NCBI RefSeq assembly: GCF_003219795.1
Contig: NZ_QJVC01000002.1
Span: 186,001-250,000, forward strand
Length of the DNA: 64,000 nucleotides
Origin: Arthrobacter psychrolactophilus
GTDB taxonomy: Bacteria; Actinomycetota; Actinomycetes; Actinomycetales; Micrococcaceae
Direction of reading: 5' to 3'
In this document: positions 26,384 to 35,800 of the stretch, in pieces
Position numbering within the stretch: position 1 is the first letter of the stretch
Layout: each line of letters starts with the position of its first letter
The notes under the pieces: generated by a model
Database searches by the model: none
What the model saw: only the letters and a program-made list of their open reading frames with translations
Told to the model about the DNA's origin: nothing
Position numbers and translations under genes: made by a program

Positions 26384-27604
26384 TTACGGGGCCGGGGCGA
26401 AGTCGTCTTCTAGCATCTTGGGCCGGCAAATGATCCAAGCCCCCGCGCCCAGAAGCAGCAAGGAGATGAAGAGGAAGATGAACGGAGCCGTCCACGAGCC
26501 CGTCCACTGATGCAGAAGACCAAAGAGCAGGGGCCCGAGGCAGGCAATTGTGTAGCCCATGCCCTGCCCAAAGCCCGACAACGCCCCGGCTCCCTGTTGC
26601 GTTCGGGTGCGGTGGTTGATCAACAACAGCGCGAGGGGGAAGGTGCCCGGTCCGAGGCCCGCAAAGGCAACCCAGATCCACGTTCCCTGAGCGGGCGACA
26701 AAAGCAGTCCCAGATAGCCCACGACAAAACATCCCAGCATCACCACAACGGCAGGGAAAGGGTTGCGCATCTTGGAGGCGATGATCGGAATTCCCAGGCT
26801 CAGCGGCAGCCCAAGAGCACCGAAGAGGGCCAGCATGGAACCGGCGTGGGCGCGATCAAGCCCGGCTTGAGTGAGGATTTCTGGCAACCAGGCAAAGAGT
26901 GAATAGGTGTTGAGCGAGGTGCATCCGAACATGAAGGTCAAACCCCATGCAGTGGGCGACCGCCAGAGATTCATCTTGGGAGCAGCGGGAGCCACCTTCC
27001 CAGCCACAGTGTCGGGCGGGGTTGGCGCTGAGGCGGGGTCCGACGTCGTGCGTTGCGAAAAGAGCGCAACAAGCCAGGGAAGCAGGGCGATGGTGCTGAT
27101 GCCGGCCCAAGAGGCGAGGGAGAATTGCCAACTCGTGGCGTCGGCGACGGGGACCGCAAACTGGGCGGGCAGGGCGGTGCCAACCGAAATCGCCGTGACG
27201 TAAAGCGCCGTCATGAGACCGATTTTGCTGGGGAAATGCTTCTTGACCAGCGGCGGCAGCAGTACATTTCCGGCGCCGAGACCGCCGAAGGCCACGACGG
27301 AGAAGATGAGAAACAGCGGCGTAGTGGGTGCCATGACGCGGGCGATTTGCCCCACGACGCCGACCACAATCGAGAGCACGATGAGCCGTTCCAGTGACGC
27401 CCAGCGGATGACATAGGGGGTCAGGAAGCCGAAAAGGGCAAAGGAGGCGGTGGGGAGCATACCCAAGACACCGATGGTGGTGGCGCTGAGCGGGAGGTCG
27501 TCGTTGATGGTGGAGATCAGGGGCGGGACCACCGTCACGGCAGTACGAAGCGTCAGGGCTGTTAGGATGATCGCCGCCGCGAAAAGCCATGTCATGTGCC
27601 GCAT
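26384..27604 (-). CDS. MFS transporter, CynX/NimT (cyanate/nitroimidazole) type
   Basis: A 406-residue inner-membrane protein with twelve predicted helices split by a polar central loop (residues 195-220, QRTTSDPASAPTPP). The N-terminal helix AAAIILTALTLRTAVTVVPPLI with its Arg-Thr-Ala-Val element and the GLGAGNVLLPPLVKKHFP segment are typical of the CynX/NimT-like group, which exports or imports small anionic compounds. The substrate is unknown. The ATG at 27604 has GGGGAT in front; an ATG four codons earlier (27616) is also possible. It is a single-gene unit ending near a palindromic element. Confidence 0.8.
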   Translation of the reverse strand: MRHMTWLFAAAIILTALTLRTAVTVVPPLISTINDDLPLSATTIGVLGMLPTASFALFGFLTPYVIRWASLERLIVLSIVVGVVGQIARVMAPTTPLFLIFSVVAFGGLGAGNVLLPPLVKKHFPSKIGLMTALYVTAISVGTALPAQFAVPVADATSWQFSLASWAGISTIALLPWLVALFSQRTTSDPASAPTPPDTVAGKVAPAAPKMNLWRSPTAWGLTFMFGCTSLNTYSLFAWLPEILTQAGLDRAHAGSMLALFGALGLPLSLGIPIIASKMRNPFPAVVVMLGCFVVGYLGLLLSPAQGTWIWVAFAGLGPGTFPLALLLINHRTRTQQGAGALSGFGQGMGYTIACLGPLLFGLLHQWTGSWTAPFIFLFISLLLLGAGAWIICRPKMLEDDFAPAP

Positions 27605-27786
27605 TTTTATCCCCATGAATTCACCATTGTCCCAACGCTACCTGCCGTTCCGAGGGCAAAACGTCACCGCGACATGGATGCCAAGGAAAATGACCGTTCC
27701 TGTCCTAGATAAGGTCACGGTTTTACATCCTGCGCCAAGTTCCTGCTAAGCTCTTTCTCGTTCACTATGGCAGCCACGGTTGCCAC

Positions 27787-27859
27787 GCCTTCGTAGCTCA
27801 GGGGATAGAGCGTCGGTTTCCGGTACCGTAGGTCGGGGGTTCGAATCCCTCCGAGGGCA
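27787..27859 (+). tRNA. tRNA-Arg (anticodon CCG)
   Basis: A 73-base cloverleaf can be drawn: acceptor GCCTTCG with CGAGGGC (one G-U pair), D stem GCTC/GAGC, anticodon loop TTCCGGT giving anticodon CCG, T arm GGGGG-TTCGAAT-CCCTC, discriminator A. It reads CGG codons. The CCA end is not fully encoded (ACA follows). The anticodon stem has one T-T mismatch at its base. A strong terminator follows. Confidence 0.93.
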
Positions 27860-27866
27860 CATTTTG

Positions 27867-27915
27867 ATGGTGTCCGGCTTTGCGATTTATTTCGCGGAGC
27901 CGGACACCATTTTTG
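27867..27915 (+). terminator. Rho-independent terminator after tRNA-Arg
   Basis: ATGGTGTCCGGCT (27867-27879) pairs perfectly with AGCCGGACACCAT (27898-27910) and is followed by TTTTTG. The 13-bp GC-rich stem with a T-run eight bases after the tRNA is a textbook intrinsic terminator. Confidence 0.9.
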
Positions 27916-28017
27916 TTTCCGGCCACCTTTGAGCTCTCGAACCCTTGACATCCTTTCCTGCATCCGTGAGGCTCAGGGCCAAGTAGCTCGCTGCAGCTCA
28001 CCGGCCGAAAGGGCGCC

Positions 28018-29391
28018 ATGGACACGCCAGATTTCCCGCATTTTCCCGCCGATTTCGTGTGGGGAGTCGCCACTGCCTCGTATCAAATTGAGGGTGCCGT
28101 GAACGAGGGTGGCAGAGGCCCCTCCAGCTGGGACGCCTTTGTGGTGGAGCCCGGACGGATCAGCAATGGGGATACGGGCGAGGTAGCCTGCGACCACTTC
28201 CACCGCTACCACGAAGACATCGCGCTCATGAAGGAGCTGGGCGTCGACGCCTATCGTTTTAGCTTCTCCTGGTCACGGGTGCAGCCCAGTGGGCAAGGTG
28301 CCGTGAACGCCGTCGGGCTTGGTTTTTACGACAAACTTGTGGACGGGCTCCTCGAGGCTGGCATCGCACCGAGCCCCACACTGTTCCACTGGGACACTCC
28401 GCTGGAGCTTGAGCAGTCCGGTGGCTGGCTCAATCGAGATACGGCCGAACGCTTTGCCGATTATGCGGCACTTCTGGGCGAGCATTTTGCCGATCGCATC
28501 CCCCGCTGGATCACGATCAATGAACCGTCCGCGCTCACCCTCATGGGCTATGGAGCCGGCATTCATGCGCCCGGTTTAGCCCTGGGTTTTGAGGCTTTGC
28601 CGGCGGCACATCATCTGTTGCTCGGGCATGGGCTGGGGGTGCAGGCTTTGCGGGCCTCGGGTGCGGGCAACATCGGGATCGCTAATAATCACTCGGTCAT
28701 CTGGCCTGTTAGCGATGCCCCCGACGATGAGCAAGCTGCCGGGATCTATGACAATCTGACGAACTGGCTCTTCGCCGACCCCATCCTCACCGGCGCGTAC
28801 CCGGAGGCGTTGGCTCCCTTCTTGCTGCCTCTGCCCGACGCTGATCTGGCTACCATCGCCTCCCCCATCGACTGGTACGGCATCAACTCTTACAACCCCA
28901 CTTTGGTGGGCGCTCCCTTGAATGAAGGCGCTGCGTTGGTGGATGGTCATGCCTTAGATGCGTCGTTGCCTTTCTCGTTGCGGGAAATCGAGGGCTATCC
29001 TCGGACCGACTTTGATTGGCCGGTGGTTCCGGAGGCCTTGACCGAGTTGCTGCTGAACATCAAGTCCCGTTATGGCGATCAGCTGCCGCCTATCGTCATC
29101 ACTGAGAACGGTGCGGCTTACAACACGGGCCCCAACGACGCCGGACACGTTCCGGATACTGATCGGGTCACCTACACCGATTCTCATCTGCGGGCCTTAG
29201 CTGCTGCGATGGCTGCGGGTGTCGATGTCCGCGGCTACTTCCACTGGTCCCTCATGGACAACTTTGAGTGGGCTGCTGGATATTCTCAGCGCTTTGGCTT
29301 GGTCCACATCGACTATGCAAGCCAGAAGCGAACTCCCAAGGAATCCTTCTACTGGTATCAACGACTGATTCAATCAGCCAAGAGCCGATAA
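28018..29391 (+). CDS. Family 1 glycoside hydrolase (beta-glucosidase)
   Basis: A retaining glycosidase that cleaves beta-glucosides such as cellobiose or aryl-glucosides in the cytoplasm; there is no signal peptide. The 457-residue protein shows the N-terminal FPHFPADFVWGVATASYQIEG, the acid/base Glu169 in WITINEPSA, the nucleophile Glu363 in IVITENGAAYN, and WSLMDNFEWAAGYSQRFG near the end. A GAAAGG site precedes the ATG. No transporter or regulator lies beside it. It converges on the DUF222 gene with one base between the stops. Confidence 0.94.
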   Translation: MDTPDFPHFPADFVWGVATASYQIEGAVNEGGRGPSSWDAFVVEPGRISNGDTGEVACDHFHRYHEDIALMKELGVDAYRFSFSWSRVQPSGQGAVNAVGLGFYDKLVDGLLEAGIAPSPTLFHWDTPLELEQSGGWLNRDTAERFADYAALLGEHFADRIPRWITINEPSALTLMGYGAGIHAPGLALGFEALPAAHHLLLGHGLGVQALRASGAGNIGIANNHSVIWPVSDAPDDEQAAGIYDNLTNWLFADPILTGAYPEALAPFLLPLPDADLATIASPIDWYGINSYNPTLVGAPLNEGAALVDGHALDASLPFSLREIEGYPRTDFDWPVVPEALTELLLNIKSRYGDQLPPIVITENGAAYNTGPNDAGHVPDTDRVTYTDSHLRALAAAMAAGVDVRGYFHWSLMDNFEWAAGYSQRFGLVHIDYASQKRTPKESFYWYQRLIQSAKSR

Positions 29392-29392
29392 C

Positions 29393-31165
29393 TCACCCGG
29401 GTAGCGGAGGGGCCGTAGAAATGTATCTGTGTCCTGTTGGTGTTCGAACGACGACGCTGGGAGGACCGAACGTATCTGGATCTACCCGCTGGGACATCCA
29501 GCCTTGGGCTTCCTTGGCCTTATTGCAATCGGAGCACAGCCCCTGCCCGTTCTCGATCGTGGTTTCGCCACCGGCCGCGTAGGCCTTGATGTGGTCATAC
29601 TCGCGAATGGGTGCATCGCAATATGGTGTCTGGCAACGTTGGTCTTGCAATCGAAGGAACTCTTTTATGCCATCTGGGAACAATCGTGCCCGGGAGTCCA
29701 TCGATAGCAGAGACTTGTTCTCTGGATGAGTGAAAAGTCGTTTGAGCCATACCCTGGGCGAGAAATCACCAGAGTCTGGGTCGCCGAGAATCATGGAGCG
29801 TGCTGTCGGTGCCGTGATGGGTTCATAGCCTACGAGGATGGCTGGATCTTGAGCGCCTCCAAAGAGTGCTCGATCTGTCATGACCAACTCCACGGCAACC
29901 TCCGGCTGATCAACCGAGGTGCACAGCTTCCCTTCTGGCGGATGCTGGCCCCATGATGACTCCGAGCCGGGCGTTGGGGTGGTTCCTGGCCCGCGATGGT
30001 CCCCCACCTCGCCAGCACCTTCGTCACAGGGTGCGTGTTTGATGAGCCGATGCATGAGCGAATCGGCCATGATCTGACCCTTGCCACGCTCATCGCCGGC
30101 TGCCTTGGCACTCTCGGCCACTCTGGTGAGTGTCGCAAGGATACGAACGCCTTGTTTCAGTGGAATCAGTGCCGTCAGGAACGTCATGCCATCGGCCGCT
30201 GGTCGCAAGGAGACATAGCGGTCACTCAGGGCTTTGCTGTGGCGCTTCACAAAGGCTTGTGGATCCAGCTCATAAGCTAATTTCTTGGCTTTGGCGCACA
30301 TCTCGCGTGTTCCCAGAAGTGCGGCGGCGGATGGGTCACCACAGATGCGTTGGTCCACCGTTGCACGATCTTCATATGACAAGAAGGCAGTTTCCGAGAC
30401 GAGCTGACTGGCTCGATACTCATTGATCTGCCCCAAGGTAAAAGCCTTCATAGTGCATGGCATTTCCCGCACTATGACCTCGGAGAGCTGGCACAGCTGC
30501 CGACCACGGTAGGGAGACTCGTGTCTGGCGAGGGCAAGTTGTTGGGCAATGCCCTTCCCGATTTTCTCCTTCTCAACGCCAGCCCGTGCTTGCTCTAGCC
30601 GCTGTTGCGCGACGAACAAGGCTTGCGCCTGGGCCTGAACCGCGCAGATGGCGTTCTTTGATTCTTCAAGAGCTGCGATGGTGTCGATCAACTCGGCTCC
30701 ATGCACTTGGTCCAACACTGCAGGGTCGAAGCCATGGCTCGGCGCGCCACCGCCGCCGATGGCCCCGCCGAGCGCTTCAATCACGGCGCTGGCTTGAGCT
30801 GCCTGCGACGTTGCCTTCGCGGCAAACGATTTCGCCGTGGCGAGACGATGAGCCAAATGCTCCAGTGCTTCTGTTGGACGTCCCTCTTGGATGGCCTCCG
30901 TGGCAAGCACGTCGGCCTTCTGCACCTGCTGTTGGGCTTGTTGCGCGAGTTCGTGAGCCAGAGCGGCATCAAGATGCGCCAAGACGATCGGATTAAAGTA
31001 CGAGCCACAGAGGCTCAGAATCTCCGAGCTCAGCTGCAATAGCTCCTCCGGAACGGCGGAATGGCTAAACCCACTGAACCTGGAGTCAGCGATGTCGTTG
31101 TGCCGTGCGAGACGGGACGCAGCCGCAGTGTCAGGAGTGCTGCCGTACCACTCGGGTGCCGCCAT
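29393..31165 (-). CDS. DUF222 / HNH endonuclease-domain protein (13E12 repeat type)
   Basis: A 590-residue protein of the family present in many copies in actinobacterial genomes. Residues 20-370 form the helical, Ala/Gln/Leu-rich DUF222 region; the C-terminus carries an HNH nuclease motif: CQTPYCDAPIREYDHIKAY, then GGETTIENGQGLCSDCNKAKE, with the paired Cys and the DH centre intact. The role is not established; a selfish or defence-like nuclease is often proposed. ATG 31165 has AGGTG six bases ahead; GTG/ATG codons at 31174 and 31171 are alternatives. The base composition here is lower in GC and the upstream DNA is AT-rich, which hints at transfer. Confidence 0.85.
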   Translation of the reverse strand: MAAPEWYGSTPDTAAASRLARHNDIADSRFSGFSHSAVPEELLQLSSEILSLCGSYFNPIVLAHLDAALAHELAQQAQQQVQKADVLATEAIQEGRPTEALEHLAHRLATAKSFAAKATSQAAQASAVIEALGGAIGGGGAPSHGFDPAVLDQVHGAELIDTIAALEESKNAICAVQAQAQALFVAQQRLEQARAGVEKEKIGKGIAQQLALARHESPYRGRQLCQLSEVIVREMPCTMKAFTLGQINEYRASQLVSETAFLSYEDRATVDQRICGDPSAAALLGTREMCAKAKKLAYELDPQAFVKRHSKALSDRYVSLRPAADGMTFLTALIPLKQGVRILATLTRVAESAKAAGDERGKGQIMADSLMHRLIKHAPCDEGAGEVGDHRGPGTTPTPGSESSWGQHPPEGKLCTSVDQPEVAVELVMTDRALFGGAQDPAILVGYEPITAPTARSMILGDPDSGDFSPRVWLKRLFTHPENKSLLSMDSRARLFPDGIKEFLRLQDQRCQTPYCDAPIREYDHIKAYAAGGETTIENGQGLCSDCNKAKEAQGWMSQRVDPDTFGPPSVVVRTPTGHRYISTAPPLPG

Positions 31166-31188
31166 GCCCATCACCTGCCTGCATATCC

Positions 31189-31213
31189 AGCTTTAGCGCT
31201 TGGAGCTAAAGCT
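31189..31213. promoter_or_regulatory. Inverted repeat and AT-rich stretch upstream of the DUF222 gene
   Basis: AGCTTTAGC (31189-31197) and GCTAAAGCT (31205-31213) form a perfect 9-bp inverted repeat only 24 bases upstream of the predicted start, where it could be an operator or a leader hairpin. The next 110 bases (31214-31325) are strikingly AT-rich for this genome and contain TATACT and TATAGA elements on the minus strand that could serve as -10 sites. No gene is seen in 31175-31435. Confidence 0.45.
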
Positions 31214-31435
31214 ATCCTGCGGAACCAGGAGCACTTCGTCATAATTAGTATATTCATCCGAATGCTCTATAATTCCCTGCTACATCAATTCTATACCTCG
31301 AACTGTGTCGTGAGAAGAGGAAAGTAGCCGCCTGGGCAAATCTGTGGACAGTTCAGGGGAATGATCTAGCTGTGGAGGAATCAACCAACGCGCAGGGACG
31401 GCAGGCCGCGTCACCAGAGGTGAACCCACCCCGAC

Positions 31436-31927
31436 TCAGGGAAGCTGCAGCTTGAACCCCGCATGAGACTGGGTGAATCCCAGCCGTTCGTAGAATCTGT
31501 GAGCGTCCAGACGAGAAGCGTCACTGGTCAGCTGCACCAAAGCTGCCCCGCGCCGTCGAGCTTCATCAACGGCCCAGGTGATCATGGCACCGCCAAGCCC
31601 CAAGCCGCGCAACTCCTGCGCCACCCGGACAGCCTCAATCTGCAACCGAGTGGCCCCACCTCGCGCCATGCCAGGCAGGAACGTCAGCTGCATCGTGGCC
31701 ACGACGGCACCCTCGGAATTCTCCACGACACTGAGCAGATGGGCTGGATCGGCGTCGATAGCGTGAAAAGCCGCCAGGTACGGCGCTCGTCGTTCGGGCG
31801 CGGAGGACTCAACGGCGGCCCGGAGCTGGTCGCGAGCAATCAGCTCAATGATGGGTTCGACGTCGGACTCACCCGCCTTGCGCAGGTGGAAGCGCTGGTC
31901 TGCGAGCGCGAACGTTGCCAAAGTCAT
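31436..31927 (-). CDS. GNAT family N-acetyltransferase
   Basis: A 163-residue acetyl-CoA-dependent acyltransferase. The fold runs from FHLRKAGESDVEPIIELI to the acetyl-CoA loop VRVAQELRGLGLGGAMITWAV (R/Q-x-x-G-x-G/A) and the C-terminal AHRFYERLGFTQSHAGFKLQL. That last motif is typical of the RimI/YhbS-like general GNATs. The substrate is unknown. It is a lone gene divergent from the membrane-protein gene at 32031. Confidence 0.88.
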   Translation of the reverse strand: MTLATFALADQRFHLRKAGESDVEPIIELIARDQLRAAVESSAPERRAPYLAAFHAIDADPAHLLSVVENSEGAVVATMQLTFLPGMARGGATRLQIEAVRVAQELRGLGLGGAMITWAVDEARRRGAALVQLTSDASRLDAHRFYERLGFTQSHAGFKLQLP

Positions 31928-32030
31928 GGGTTCTCCTTCAAAACGATGCGGCCAAGGTGAAAGCCACCATCACGAGCCTACCCATTGCGACGCTCCGTGA
32001 CCCATGGAGATTCGTGGCAGACTTCCTTCT

Positions 32031-32864
32031 ATGACCAAATTGATTGCCGTTCTTGCCATTCTTGCCGCCCTCGCGTGGGCGGTTACGGCGACGGCATCGT
32101 GGATCGAGAACAAGAAGTCGACACTGGCCCTGCCCGTGGGGCGCTCGCAGGCATCGAAAGGCCCGGCGCCGCTGACCGACAGTGATCTCAACAGGGCCAT
32201 GCTGCGAGCGCAGCTCCACACGATTGCCGGGGTGGTCTTTAGCCTCGTGATCTTTATAGCCCTGCTCCGGGTCTCGATTGGGCTCGCGGGCCAGGCTGCG
32301 CTCCCCCTGGCACTCATGGCCGGTCTCGCGGGGAGCGGAGGCCTCCTCCTATTCTCGGCACTGCCCGCGGCAAAGCTCCCCGTCGACCCGCCCCTTGTGA
32401 AGAAACGCCAGTTCCTCCTGCCGGGTGCGATCTTGCTGGCGTACCTGGCATTCCTTGTGGTCAGCACGCTGGCGCCCACCGGCACGGCAACCGGCGACTG
32501 GGCGGGCGTCGCTCCCCTAGCGCTCGCCGTCGTGATGCTCACGGGTACCGCCTTGCTCGCCCTGCGTCGCCTCAGCACAACGGCGTCCCTGCCCGATCCG
32601 CGCATGACAAGCATCGACCGACGCTGGCGGGAACTCTCCGCCGCCCACCTCGTGACCTTCACGAGCGGCGCCCTCTTGACCTACCTTGGCGCGACGGCGG
32701 CCTTCACAGGCCAGAGCCTGCTGGGTTCGTCTCCCACCTGGGGCCTCGCCGCCTTGACGGTGGGTATCCTGCTGGGCCTGGCCGGCGTCGTACTGTTGGC
32801 TCTCGCGGCCAAGGGTGCGCTGACCATTCGCGCCGCAAGCAAGTCCGCTCCAATAACCGCATAA
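32031..32864 (+). CDS. Integral membrane protein of unknown function
   Basis: A 277-residue protein with seven likely transmembrane segments, the first at LIAVLAILAALAWAVTATAS and the last at WGLAALTVGILLGLAGVVLLALAA (given in part). A conserved family is not recognised. The start at ATG 32031 (MTKLIAV) places the hydrophobic helix at the N-terminus; an in-frame ATG at 32004 would add nine residues, and neither has a good ribosome site, so a leaderless or weakly translated message is possible. hrpA begins 13 bases after its stop, which suggests an operon. Confidence 0.6.
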   Translation: MTKLIAVLAILAALAWAVTATASWIENKKSTLALPVGRSQASKGPAPLTDSDLNRAMLRAQLHTIAGVVFSLVIFIALLRVSIGLAGQAALPLALMAGLAGSGGLLLFSALPAAKLPVDPPLVKKRQFLLPGAILLAYLAFLVVSTLAPTGTATGDWAGVAPLALAVVMLTGTALLALRRLSTTASLPDPRMTSIDRRWRELSAAHLVTFTSGALLTYLGATAAFTGQSLLGSSPTWGLAALTVGILLGLAGVVLLALAAKGALTIRAASKSAPITA

Positions 32865-32877
32865 ACTGGATGGCACC

Positions 32878-35800
32878 ATGACTTTCACTATCTCCTACCC
32901 CGCCGCGCTGCCCGTCTCGGAGCGCCGCGAGGACATCATGGCTGCCATCGCCGCCAACCAGGTCACCATCATCGCCGGCGAAACGGGCTCGGGTAAGACC
33001 ACCCAGATCCCGAAGATGTGCGTGGAATTGGGGCTCGCCGAGAAGGGCCTGATCGGCCACACGCAGCCACGCCGCCTCGCCGCACGCACCGTCGCCGAGC
33101 GCATCGCCAGCGAAATGGGCGTTGAGATCGGCGAAGAGGTGGGCTTCCAGGTCCGTTTCACCGGTCATGTGGGCCCGCAAACCAAGATCAAACTCATGAC
33201 CGACGGCATCTTGCTCGCGGAAATCCAGCGCGACCGGCTCCTGCGCAAATACTCTGTCATCATCATCGACGAGGCCCACGAGCGCTCCCTCAACATCGAC
33301 TTCATCCTCGGCTACCTGCGCCAAATTCTGCCCAAGCGCCCGGATCTAAAGATCGTCATCACCTCGGCCACGATCGACCCCGAGCGTTTTGCCACGCACT
33401 TCGGCACCCCCGAGAACCCGGCGCCCATCATCGAGGTCTCCGGGCGTACCTTCCCCGTGGACATCCGGTACCGGCCCCTGAGCGGTCCCGCCACTGGTGA
33501 GGACGCGGACGACGACGAACTCGACGCCCGCACGGACCGTCACCTTGACGGGGGCAACAGTGAGGAGGACCGCGACCCCCTGGACGCCGTGTGCGACGCC
33601 GTGGATGAACTCTCCAAGGAGGCTCCCGGGGATATCTTGATCTTCTTCTCCGGTGAGCGAGAGATCCGGGACGCCGCCGATGCCCTGGCCGGCCGGGTTA
33701 AAACAAACCCGCGCCTGCGTGGTGTGCAGATCCTGCCGCTCTTTGCCCGCTTGTCGTTGGCGGAGCAGCACGCCGTGTTCACCCCGGGCAGCAACAAGCG
33801 TATTGTGCTGGCCACGAACGTCGCCGAGACCTCACTGACGGTGCCCGGCATCAAGTACGTCATTGACACCGGCACCGCGCGTATCTCGCGCTATTCGCAC
33901 CGCACCAAGGTCCAGCGTCTGCCCATTGAGCGGGTCTCGCAGGCCTCGGCGAATCAGCGCTCGGGCCGTTGTGGCCGCGTGTCCGACGGTATCTGCATCC
34001 GCCTCTACTCGGAGGAGGACTTCAACGCTCGCAGCGAATTCACGGATCCGGAAATCCTGCGCACCAACCTGGCCGCCGTGATCCTCCAGATGACGGCCAT
34101 GGGTGTGGCCAAGGGGCCCAAAGATGTGGCGAAGTTCCCGTTCGTCCAGGCCCCGGATTCGCGTGCCATCACCGACGGTGTGACCCTGCTGCGCGAGTTG
34201 GGCGCCGTGACCGCCCAAGGTGGGATTACCGGCGTCGGACGTCAACTCTCCCAACTGCCCGTGGACCCGCGACTGGGCCGCATGATCGTGGAGGCGGCCA
34301 AACGCGGCGTGGCCTCGGAGGTCATGGTGCTCGCCGCCGCGCTCACCATCCAGGATCCGCGCGAACGCCCTACCGACAAGCAGCAGCTCGCCACGGAAAA
34401 GCACAAGCGTTTCCAGGACGAGAACTCGGACTTCACCGGCTTCCTGAATCTGTGGCGCTACATCAAGGACAAGCAAAGTGAGCTGTCCTCGAGCGCGTTC
34501 CGGCGCCTGTGCAAGGCCGAATTCATCAACTATCTGCGCGTGCGGGAATGGCAGGATCTGTTCACGCAGCTCAAGCAAATGGCGAAGTCACTGGATATCA
34601 AGGTCTCCGGGAATGACATTGACCCCGTGGGCAATCACGACGCCATCCACATGAGCCTGCTGACGGGTCTGCTGAGCCACATTGGGCTCTACGATCAGCG
34701 CAAACGCGAGTACGCCGGCGCGCGTGGCACCAAGTTCATGGTGTTCCCGGGCTCGGCGCTGTTTAAGAAGTCGCCCGATTGGGTCATGTCCGCGGAGCTC
34801 GTGGAGACCTCGCGACTGTGGGCCCGCGTCGCCGCCAAGTTTGACCCGCTGTGGGTGGAGCAGGTGGCGCCGGAGCTGGTCAAGCGCACGTACAGCGAGC
34901 CGCACTGGTCCAAGAAAATGGGCTCCGTCATGGCGCACGAGAAGGTCACGCTGTACGGTGTGCCGATCGTGCCGGACCGGCGCATCCATTACGGCCGGAT
35001 CGATCCAGATCTCAGCCGTGAGCTGTTCATCCGCCATGCCCTCGTGGAGGGTGATTGGCACACGAACCATAAGTTCTTCCACCGCAACCAGGCGTTGTTG
35101 GCCGAGGTCGAGGAACTGGAAACCCGTATGCGCCGGCGCGATCTGCGCGTGGACGACGAGACACTCTTTGAGTTTTACGACGAGCGTGTGGGCGCCGAGG
35201 TGGTCTCCGAAAGGCACTTCGACAAGTGGTGGAAGGACGCCCGCCACAAGGACGCCGCCCTGCTCGACTTTGACACCCAGGTGGTCATGGCCGAGGAGCC
35301 GGAGCTCGATGAGGCCGCGTTCCCCAAGGAATGGGCCCAGGGCGAGTTCCGGCTGCCCCTGTCCTATGAGTTCCATCCCACGGCTCCAGGTTCTGCGCCT
35401 AACCCGTCCGACGGCGTGACGGCTCAGGTTCCGCTGTTGTTCCTCAACCAGTTGTCCCAGGCACCGTTCCGCTGGCAGATTCCGGGCTTGCGTGCCGAGC
35501 TGGTGACGGCCCTGATCAAGTCGCTGCCCAAGGCGATTCGTAAGAACTTCATCCCGGCTCCGGACGTGGCCAAGCAGGCCGCGGCCGCGCTGGCGACCGA
35601 CTTCGATCCCGGTGTGGATGATTTGGAAGCCTCGCTCGAGTTGGCGCTGCGCCGCATTAAGGGCCACGTCATCCCGCCCGGTACCTGGAATTGGGATGCA
35701 GTGCCCTCGCATCTGCGGATGGCGTTCTCCGTTGTCGACAAAAACGGCAAGGTGCTCGAGGAAGGCCAGGATCTGGCCGCACTGCAGGCGCAACTGGCCG

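Noticed and set aside
27787-28017. Attachment site duplicated from the tRNA-Arg 3' end
   Set aside because: The GC-rich repeat after the tRNA is the terminator stem; no copy of the T-arm/acceptor sequence was seen further along, and no integrase gene is present.
31061-31327. An 88-codon plus-strand frame overlapping the start of the DUF222 gene
   Set aside because: It lies antisense to the N-terminus of a recognised gene and crosses the AT-rich leader; no features of a real protein.
34588-35793. A 401-codon minus-strand open frame inside hrpA
   Set aside because: Shadow frame caused by the strong codon bias of hrpA; no motif and no start context.
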